Assembly: GCA_000320545.1 (NCBI GenBank)
Contig: ADNK01003368.1
Span: 1-20,521 of the forward strand
Source: Bigelowiella natans CCMP2755
Taxonomy: Eukaryota > Cercozoa > Chlorarachniophyceae
DNA length: 20,521 nt
Reading direction: 5' to 3'
Positions 12,228 to 19,444 of the stretch are shown in pieces. Under the pieces are notes generated by a model. It did not search any database. It saw only the letters and a list, made by a program, of their open reading frames with translations, and was not told the DNA's origin. A program made the translations under genes and the position numbers. The stretch's first letter is position 1. The number at the start of each line of letters is the position of its first letter.

Positions 12228-12784
12228 TATATATATATTTATATTCCCCCTCTCCGTCTCTTTATGTGTGAACTTTGTGTGTGAACTTTGTGTGTTATTG
12301 CCACCAGATTCATCCACCTCTCCGTCTCTTTGTGTGTGAACTTTGTGTGTTATTTATTGCCACCAGATTCATCCAAAAGCCCTGGGCGGATCTGCTGTCT
12401 AGTCCACCAGCATACGTCTCAAGCTGCACAGAAATCCGAACCTTTCCAACGCAGGCTCGCTGTCGTCTACTTGCTCAATGATATGTTGGTATACTATCTC
12501 AAACGAAAGACGGCAGCAGCAACCCCCGAGAGTGCGAGTGCTGAGGACGCTTTTTCGCGTGGCCTTATGCCCTACCTCCAGGAAATAATCACATGTTGCT
12601 TGGTGAATAACCAAGGAGGTGGGCCTGAATCTGCGATGAAGGTGTGGAGGGTGGTAGATATATGGGGGACGAAATCCATCTATCCCGCAAAGCATTTGCA
12701 GGTATTGAAGTCGCTGGTCAGTGGCCAAATAGAAGATCGTCAACTATCTGCTGCTGCTGCTGCTGCTGGATCAGCAGGTCACAT

Positions 12785-12816
<32 letters not shown>

Positions 12817-13669
12817 CACATGCAGGCGGATTCCCTCCTCCTCCTCCTCACCATCATCCTCAAGGAGGGATGGGTAGAGGAGGGCCCGGTCCTCCTCATC
12901 ATCAGAACCTTCCCCCTCACCACCTACCACCCCAATACCCTCAGGGAGGAGGAGGAGGAGGAGGAGGAGGAGGAGGAGGAATGAGAGGGGTACCCTCCCC
13001 CATGAACCGCATGCAGCAGCAGCAGCAACCACAGCATCCAGGTGCTGCTGGATATGGAGGCCCTCCTCCCCACGCTCCTCCCCCCCTTCATCACCGGCCG
13101 CCTCATATCCCTCCTCCTCATGCCCCCCATCATGCTCCTGCTGCCGCTGCTGCCCCCCCCATATTGCCACCGCCAGAGTCACTGATACATCTTGGTCCCG
13201 GTAATTTATTAACATTTCTAGTTGATAATGTCTTCTTACTCACTCTTCTGCTTGACCGTCACAATCATCATCATCATCATCTCGTTCATTTTATTATCAT
13301 CATCATCATCATCTCATGTTCATTTTATTCTTCCTCAAATTTCGCCCGCCGCAGGTCTTGTCGTGACCTTGTGCAAAGGGAGGCCTCCATACGCTCCGCT
13401 CGATCCCACAGAAGTAAATGCTGATGTGATTGGCACCACTGAGATTTTGATCAAATTGCATGCGATGAGATGACGAACAGTCTAAGCAGTCAGCAGCAAT
13501 ATTTTCCTCCTCCTCTTCCTCTTCCTGATCCTCCTCTTCTCTCAAGCATTGTTACTCCTTTCTTTTTTGTGTCTGATTGTCAAGTTTTTCGACCCAATGC
13601 TAAGGTACCCCACACCGTGCCGCCATTATGGGACAAGCCTCCAGATGCTATGATGATTCGCAAACTGGT

Positions 13670-13716
<47 letters not shown>

Positions 13717-13784
13717 GAGAGAGAAGCTGCGGTTTTTCCCCTCTTGGGCGCGCGCGTAATTTATACACACACACACACACACAT

Positions 13785-13830
<46 letters not shown>

Positions 13831-14237
13831 ATATGTATTATGTTATAATTTGAATTAGGACGATTTTTATCGGGAGTTGCACGTAGAAGAGCGCCAGTCA
13901 TCGGGCGAAGGAAGTAGCAGTAAGTCGAGGAGTAGGCGGCGTTCCCCATCAAGGTAAGGAGCTATATGTCAGTCATTTCTCTTTCTCGTCGCTAAAATGA
14001 GAGCTTATCAAGCAAAAGCGTGACGATTTGGACTTTTTTTGGGTGAATTGTTACAATAGCTCGAGGTCACGGTCTCGTTCACCAAAGCGCCGTCGGCGTA
14101 GGGCTGATAGTAGAAGTCGCAGTAGAAGCAACGAAAGAGAAAGAGATAGAAGTCGAGGGCGCTCCGGGGCATCGTCATCGTCGTCCTCATCTAAACGAGG
14201 AAGAGGTGGAAACCAGTTCGCATATAAATATAATTAG
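10702..14237 (+). CDS. CHERP-like splicing factor (SURP + CID + RS tail), 9 exons
   Basis: Exons are 10702-10881, 11053-11194, 11340-11527, 11648-11927, 12367-13200, 13355-13413, 13605-13667, 13859-13953 and 14060-14237; all phases agree, giving 672 residues and a TAG stop. An N-terminal Gln/Pro/His/Gly-rich region (polyQ from about residue 14) leads into a SURP/SWAP module at about 145-200 (DKMAEYYIRNGPRFEQM, then NPMFQFLKRG and HRYYRWRIYSQQ). A CID-like, RNA polymerase II CTD-interacting fold follows (about 235-370, with LAVVYLLNDMLVYYL). Next come low-complexity Ala, Gln, Pro/His and Gly runs, a segment like the CHERP C-terminus (GLVV, APLDPTE, DDFYRELHVEER), and an Arg/Ser-rich tail. CHERP and SR140/U2SURP are nuclear U2 snRNP-associated splicing factors. 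Unlike U2SURP there is no RRM, and unlike human CHERP (about 916 residues) no G-patch is visible, so I call it CHERP-like. The start is the first ATG of the open frame. Confidence 0.88.
11928..12366 (+). repeat. CHERP-like intron 4 with (CT)n and (AT)n arrays
   Basis: This 439-nt intron, the longest in the gene, splits the CID coding region. It contains (CT)n at about 12083-12120, interrupted CT to 12137, and a long (AT)n at about 12143-12240, followed by a tandem duplication that includes the 3' splice site. Donor is GTTGGA after 11927; the productive acceptor is CCACCAG ending at 12366. The AT array could form a long hairpin in the pre-mRNA. Confidence 0.85.
12249..12375 (+). repeat. Tandem duplication carrying a 3' splice site
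   Basis: Two adjacent copies, about 12249-12316 and 12317-12375, share CCTCTCCGTCTCTTT, the GTGTGTGAACTTTGTGTG motif, and TTATTGCCACCAGATTCATCC. Each copy ends with an equivalent acceptor, at 12307 and 12366. The first copy has an extra GTGTGAACTTT unit and the second an extra TTAT. Confidence 0.9.
13668..13858 (+). repeat. CHERP-like intron 7 with (GA)n, (AC)n and (TA)n arrays
   Basis: A 191-nt intron that is mostly dinucleotide repeat: (GA)n from about 13672 to 13724, (AC)n about 13765-13782, and (TA)n about 13788-13823. It lies between the exon ending MMIRKL and the exon starting DDFYREL. The acceptor is GAATTAG at 13858. Confidence 0.85.
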
Positions 14238-14710
14238 CGGGTCGAACCTGTTGTTGTCACATCATGGACATGGACCTCTCTCTAAATCTCAGAATTGATG
14301 TTCACATTCCAATTATCTCTCGCAATGTAGTCGGTTGATCGGATGCAAAGCTGCACGTAGTTCAATGTGCTTAATCACATGCTTGATCATTAAATGACAC
14401 TCTCTCTGCGTGCAGCAGCATGTACCAAAGTGTTCCAAAGTGTGATGACTTCAGACTTTGAACAACTACTGCAATGCACACTGTGGTTTTCGTGGGATCA
14501 AAACTCACACGCACGCGTCATCACGCTGCATGTGCTTGCATGGCAAATCCTAGCAAGGATCGGACACTTTGGACTCACTCGATCACACTTCACATCACAT
14601 CAAGCGCATGTTGAGATGTCCCAATTCTAGTCCAGCAGTGCATGCGTGCTCACCCTTCTGCAGTGTGCTCAGTGCTGATGCAATCATGATGGACAGAGCA
14701 CAGTGGGCAG

Positions 14711-14814
14711 TCACTGCTCCGCTCGCTAGTGACAAGTCGGCAAGTCCAGATGCAATCATGCAGACCACAGGCGATCACTGCTCCGCTCGCTAGTGACAAG
14801 TCGGCAAGTCCAGA
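14711..14814. repeat. Perfect 40-bp direct repeat, period 64
   Basis: The 40 bases at 14711-14750 recur without a mismatch at 14775-14814 (beginning TCACTGCTCCGCTCGCTAG). The element GATGCAATCATG also precedes each copy, at about 14678 and 14748, so the duplicated unit is longer than the perfect core. Lack of divergence suggests a recent event. Confidence 0.93.
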
Positions 14815-15183
14815 GGTCCAGGCGGAGTGTGACACAAGCTGTCTTCCTCACGATCCTCACGGACACCATGACACACCAGCTAGCTAGCTAGCCACCACGC
14901 TAGCACGCCAAGCTGTCAGCAGTTGTCACCCGCTAGCTCGCTCCACGTGAGAGGATTGGTGGCGATTTGTGGCTGCATCGTGTCAGCGTGCCAGAATCGA
15001 AAGCTCGAGGCAACGCGCACACCTAGCTGGCCACAGGCACACACCTCTGGACCTGGACATGCGCGTTGTTCAAGTCCAGAAGTGCAAAGTGGGCCAGAGC
15101 CAGCCACTTGCTGGCTGACGCGAGGAAGGCTAGAAGGTGTGTGCGACGACAATGCAGCTCAACACGTGCCAGCAGGGCACTCA

Positions 15184-15248
15184 GCCATGCTGGCATGTGT
15201 GTGCCCAGCTGGGCACGCTGGCACGCTGGCACGCCATGCCAGCATGGC
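15184..15248. repeat. Inverted repeat with internal palindrome
   Basis: Arms GCCATGCTGGCATG (15184-15197) and CATGCCAGCATGGC (15235-15248) are perfect 14-bp complements. Between them lies the 16-bp palindrome GTGCCCAGCTGGGCAC (15201-15216) and repeats of CGCTGGCA. The whole could extrude as a cruciform or fold as a branched RNA. Confidence 0.9.
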
Positions 15249-16256
15249 ATCGGCCAGATCAGGCCACGTGACTCGACGAACTTCCTGGTGCTGGCTGGCT
15301 GGCACTGTGCGTCTTTTCGAAAAGTGATTGATTGATTGGTGGTTTGATTGATTCGTGTTCATTCAGACAGCTCCACAACCAGTGTGTAGCCATGCAGGCT
15401 GCAGAGCGTACCGGGTCAGAAGCACACATGTTCCCTGAGACATATGTGTTTCGCGTACGCTATGTAGCCACATAGGCTATGGACCAGACAAGCTTGTTGA
15501 GGTTCGCACACCGCTCCGGCGCTGCCGGACACAAAGCTGGAAAGCAACATGCGACACGACAGACGTGCACAGAGAAAGAGAATGCATGATCAGAGATTCA
15601 AGACTCAAAGTTCAAGATTGAGAGATTGAGTTTGTGAAGCAGCTGGAAACATTTCCGTGCCGGTACGTGCCGAGGGGTACTTCAGAAGTTCACGTCACAA
15701 ACGCATTTCAGTGTTGTCGCCGGTCAGAAATCCAGCGACGTCTTCACTGCAAAAGTTCTCTGGGAGAGCGCGATCAGTGCATGCTTAGTGCATGTTCACG
15801 TTGCCCAAACACGAGGGAACATGCCGAGCGAGTAATTTTGTTTTGCAGATGGGAATTCTCAGTGTCGTAAAAGAGAAATCGCAGAAAATATTGACTAATT
15901 TGCTTCTTTTGCTTCAACTGCAATTAGTGCTTCTTGGCCGCTTCGCTACAAGTGGAGAGACTGCATACCCTTACATGCAGGCGACAACAGAATCTGCCGG
16001 ATTGTTCTATTTTTGTTGCTGCTATGCCGTCGTGTGCTGTTTGTGCCTTGGCATACGCTCGATTCGGTAAAATCCGAGCCCATTCTGAAGCACTCGATAA
16101 AGAATCTCTTTGGAAAGATATCGTCAGACCCTGAGGATGTAGCCGATGATTTATTTTTTGCGTTTTAGTGTGTGTTTCCAGTTCATAGATGCTCTTTAAA
16201 GCAATATCGCATGCCTTTTGACGCTTTGATCAGTGTGTTCGCCCCTTTGTTGAGAG

Positions 16257-16264
16257 TATAAAAT
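16257..16264 (+). promoter_or_regulatory. Possible TATA box of the G-alpha gene
   Basis: TATAAAAT lies about 150 bp upstream of the inferred G-alpha start codon, in otherwise non-coding sequence. Spacing would allow a 5' UTR of roughly 120 nt. There is no independent support for a transcription start. Confidence 0.35.
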
Positions 16265-16409
16265 CGGTTTGGATTTTGCACAAGCCAGGCCCCCTGTACA
16301 AATAAGAGTCGCGTGTTCCATTTGATTTGCGCCGCAAAAATTGAGCTCGGCCTTCCTTCTAATCGTTCTTCGGTGTCGATACAAGAATAATTCACATAGT
16401 CCTAAAACT

Positions 16410-17850
16410 ATGGGAATTTGCACCTCCTTGGATGACAGGCAAAGGGCGGATAGAATGCTAAATGACAAGCTAGCAGCGTAAGATAGTTTTTTTAGGAATT
16501 GTGAAAAAAAATGTGTTGGAGTATTGAAACTAGATGTGTATGAGAGTGCAAGACATTTTTCAATAACATCGCATTACATTGATATCATTTCATCACTTAC
16601 CTTTTAGGGACAAAAAAAGCGATGCGTTGGTTCACAAGCTTCTGCTTTTAGGTAGGTCGTTGACATGCCAAATAATTTAAATTCACAATAGATACATGAC
16701 AATAATAGGGGCAGGAGAATCCGGAAAGTCGACAATATTCAAACAGTTATCATGCATCTATGGAGAAGGAATTTCGATTGATGATAGGAGGGGTTACGTC
16801 CAGACTGTCCATTCAAATACAATACAAGCAATCAAGAAATTATGTAAAGCTTCAATACAGCTAGCGAAGTATGGGAATCTCAAGAATGACGAACATTTCA
16901 TCGCATGCGAAGTCCGAGACGAAAAGACTCTGGGATACATGGACGAGATAATGAAGTTGAAACCGCTCGATCATCATCTTAGCGAGTCTTTAAATGCAAA
17001 AATCGCGCACATATGGAAGGACAAAAATATTCGCCATACATTTCAACACTTTCGTGGTGCGCAATCTATTCCGGACTCGGCCAGCTACTTTTTTTCGAGA
17101 CTGGATGAAACTTGGAGGAAGGATTACCTTCCGAGCATACCAGATGTTCTTAGGTCCCGAGTTCGTACCACGGGGATAGTCGAACAGCATTACAGGTTCA
17201 ACGATTCAAATTTTCACATATTTGACGTTGGAGGCCAAAGAAATGGTATGAGATTTCATTTTTTATAAGAATTCTTGTATCTAAAGAATTTTTTTTTACA
17301 GAACGTAAGAAATGGATACACCTCTTTTCCGAAGTGACAGCAGTGCTGTTCGTGGCGTCACTAAGGTTTATGAAGAATTTATAATTGTTTTTTTTTTTTG
17401 TATTTTCATATCGTTAATACTTCCTGTTGTCCCTTTGTTTTATTTGAAAGCGCGTTCGACCAAGTATTATATGAAGATTCGAAGGTGAATAGGATGGAAG
17501 AAAGTTTGTGTTTGTTTGAAGAAGTATGTCACATGAAGCTTTTTCATCAAACCAATATCATCCTATTCTTGAACAAATCCGACCTCTTTGAACAAAAGCT
17601 GTCAATCGATAATATTAAACTAGCTGATTGGTGCCCAGAATATGAAGGCGAAAACGACTTCAAAAGTGCATGCTTATTTATTAAGGACAAATTTCTGCAT
17701 AGGAATGGAGTAGACAATCGCAAAAATTCCCAAATTTTTACCCACATTACCAACGCAACTGACACCGATCATGTAAAATTCGTTTTCAATGCTTGCCAGA
17801 ATATTATCATCCATGCAAGCCTTAATCAAGCTGGACTTCTCATGCAATAA
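16410..17850 (+). CDS. Heterotrimeric G-protein alpha subunit, 5 exons
   Basis: A membrane-anchored GTPase that relays receptor signals with G-beta/gamma. Exons 16410-16477, 16608-16651, 16709-17245, 17302-17365 and 17451-17850 join in phase to give 370 residues, normal for the family. The start MGICTS offers Gly2 for myristoylation and Cys4 for palmitoylation. The P-loop GAGESGKST is at residues 38-46 and is created by splicing exon 2 to exon 3. Switch I has RVRTTGIVE with the catalytic Arg188 and Mg-binding Thr191; switch II has DVGGQRNERKKW with catalytic Gln214; base recognition uses NKSD (279-282, usually NKxD) and TNATDT (338-343, usually TCATDT). The end reads NQAGLLMQ: Ala replaces the Cys ADP-ribosylated by pertussis toxin in Gi/Go types, and two residues are added. 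It looks intact and functional. The subclass cannot be assigned; it is not a plain Gi, Gs, Gq or G12. Confidence 0.97.
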
Positions 17851-19114
17851 CTAACGTACGATTCACTTGAAAATTAGTTCGTTTTCAGTGATTAGTATTT
17901 CCAGTACGAGATGGGACTTAGATCATATCGATCTTTACGCAATAGGACATTGGTGTGACATTATTGTGGGGATGTTCAAAATGACACAAAATACTTTTTT
18001 GGCATACTCGATGCGCTTTTTTACATCTAGATATTGAAGCCATTTACTGTTGGGTTGCTAATTGATGATGGTGGTTTGCTATGCATGAAAAGTTAGCTAA
18101 CTAATTACACCAAAGAAATTAATGTTCTATGATATGAAATCTTGAGCAATGCTTGACAAAATTCCCATTTGCGCCGTCCATGGAAATGTGGAAATCGTTT
18201 TTCGCATGTTCTTTCCCCATCCACTGATCTTGCATCCAAGCGCGCAATGTGCTAGTGTGCATGGCCGACCACAGATCAGATGTGAAACATTTGATGTGCC
18301 ACTCATGTGCTTCACGCGCGTGCACACAAATGTGCTTGCTTGTCTGTGTTTCCAACACCGAGTAGAGCACCAAAGCAGGAAAGGAACCCACGATGGTGAA
18401 CTAGTGAAGCGAGGGCTTGAAAAAACCAACTTGTGGCCAAGCTAGCTAACCAAGCTAGCAAGCGCAGCAACATCATCTGTAAAAATTCATGCAAGGACTT
18501 TGACGTTTGGGGTTCGCCTCTTCTTCAGTCTTCACCGAGGAAACTGACAGTGACGGTTGGCCACAGCTGGACAGTTCGCCCCGACCGTTGACTTTTGTGA
18601 GGCGTCGATCGTCCCTCAAGCAGCTCACGTCATTGTCGTGAGTGCTTGCTAGCTGGAGTGGGTGAAGTGTTTCCAGTGCCAGAGTGGTGCGCACGCGTGT
18701 GCAGCTGCTGCGTGCGAAGAGTGAAGAAGCAAAGGCAGCAGCCAAGACCAGAAGAAAGAAAGAAAGAAACTCAATGATCGACCACGCTGAGATCATTGGA
18801 CCACACTTCCAAAGTGTCAATGAACAATGAACAATGAACAATGAACAATGAACAAAGCGTTGATCAAATCCACATGCGCCAGAACCACGTTTGGACGTGG
18901 GTCACGTGACTGCACTTGCAAAGTGCGAAACGCATTGCCAGATTGCCTCGAGCTGAAATTTCAACGAGCACACGAGCACTGAAAATTGACACGTTGGCTC
19001 CATGAACATTGAACATTGAACATTGAACATTGAACAAAGCATTGATCAAATCTGCATGCTCCAGAACCACATGCTAGCATGTAGCGCGTACCACTACGCG
19101 GGCACAAGTCACGT
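17851..19114. other. Gene-poor block with heptamer arrays
   Basis: After the G-alpha stop there is AT-rich sequence to about 18150 that probably includes its 3' UTR. From there to 19114 composition shifts to the style of the subtelomeric blocks. No ORF here resembles a known family. It holds a GAAA run at about 18750-18770, AAGCTAGC-rich sequence at 18438-18462, two related heptamer arrays and two CACGTG palindromes (18903, 19110), the first within the 10-bp palindrome GTCACGTGAC. Confidence 0.55.
18819..19070. repeat. Two diverged heptamer-array units
   Basis: Five copies of AATGAAC (18819-18853) are followed by a 35-nt segment (18854-18888). Four copies of ATTGAAC (19008-19035), preceded by a partial copy, are followed by a 35-nt segment (19036-19070) that matches the first at 31 of 35 positions, both ending CCAGAACCAC. 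The unit spacing is 182 bp. The sequence between the units does not obviously repeat. Confidence 0.9.
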
Positions 19115-19263
19115 GCGACAACAAAGGGGTTGTCGCGGATATAGAATATAGATAACGTAGATATTAATACAGCATAGGCACGTGGGTTCCGGCGGGACTC
19201 ATGGCAGCACACCGGAAGTGTGCTGCCCCACGTGCGGCGGCATTCGCGAAAGCTTCGCGAATG
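19115..19263. repeat. Cluster of perfect hairpins upstream of gag
   Basis: Three perfect stem-loops lie in 149 bp: GCGACAAC/GTTGTCGC (19115-19136, 6-nt loop), GGCAGCACAC/GTGTGCTGCC (19203-19227, 5-nt loop) and CATTCGCGAA/TTCGCGAATG (19241-19263, 3-nt loop). The second is nested in an outer pair GCACGTGGG/CCCACGTGC (19178-19186 and 19227-19235). A further short stem CGCGTA/TACGCG lies just upstream at about 19085-19100. Confidence 0.9.
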
Positions 19264-19444
19264 ATTACGCAGTGCACGATTTAATAAAAATATAATCTTT
19301 AATAAAAATAAACACAACTCTTCAAAAGGAAGCAAACGTGCCTTTCCCCCCCCCTGCCTACTTGTGCACGTAGCGCCTCGGCCTGTGAACACCTTACGCG
19401 CAACAACCTTTGGCTTCCACACACGGGAAACGATTTGACTAACA
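19130..19444 (+). mobile_element. Retrotransposon leader, possible 5' LTR
   Basis: The sequence before gag has features that would fit an LTR plus leader: a TGTCGCGG start, the hairpin cluster, two 13-bp direct repeats TTTAATAAAAATA (19280-19292, 19298-19310) supplying AATAAA-type signals, and TGG followed by cttccacacacggg at 19411-19427, which could be a tRNA primer-binding site. The other LTR lies outside the window, so the left boundary is a guess. A non-LTR or DIRS-type leader is possible. Confidence 0.4.

Larger units (their letters stand above)
14238..16256. other. Gene-poor block between CHERP-like and G-alpha genes
   Basis: About 2 kb with no recognisable gene. The first part holds the CHERP-like 3' UTR. 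Overlapping open frames on both strands (longest 134 codons at 14923-15327) reflect locally high GC rather than coding. It contains a perfect 40-bp tandem duplication, a GCTA run at about 14878-14892, large inverted repeats near 15.2 kb, a GATT run at about 15325-15350 and three CACGTG palindromes (14944, 15163, 15265). A frame beginning ATGGGAATTCTC at 15849 and running to 16070 encodes a hydrophobic Leu/Cys-rich peptide of 73 residues that I do not recognise. Confidence 0.55.

Noticed and set aside
12143-12240. (AT)n tract as an origin or promoter
   Set aside because: It lies within an intron bounded by phase-consistent exons; similar arrays occur in other introns here.
14711-14814. CRISPR-like direct repeats
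   Set aside because: Only two copies, a eukaryotic chromosome context, and spacing explained by a simple tandem duplication.
14923-15327. 134-codon plus-strand ORF
   Set aside because: Lies in a GC-rich palindromic stretch where several frames on both strands are open; no domain seen.
15934-16134. Plus-strand ORF reading MPSCAVCALAYARFG as a THAP-type zinc finger start
   Set aside because: Only the first Cys pair could fit; the later Cys, His and AVPTIF-type residues of a THAP domain are missing.
18473-18841. 122-codon minus-strand ORF
   Set aside because: Runs into the heptamer array, low-complexity Ser/Ala/Leu content and no similarity recognised.
18819-19035. Heptamer arrays as interstitial or variant telomere repeats
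   Set aside because: AATGAAC and ATTGAAC are not derivable from CCCTAA by simple change, and no true telomere unit is mixed in.
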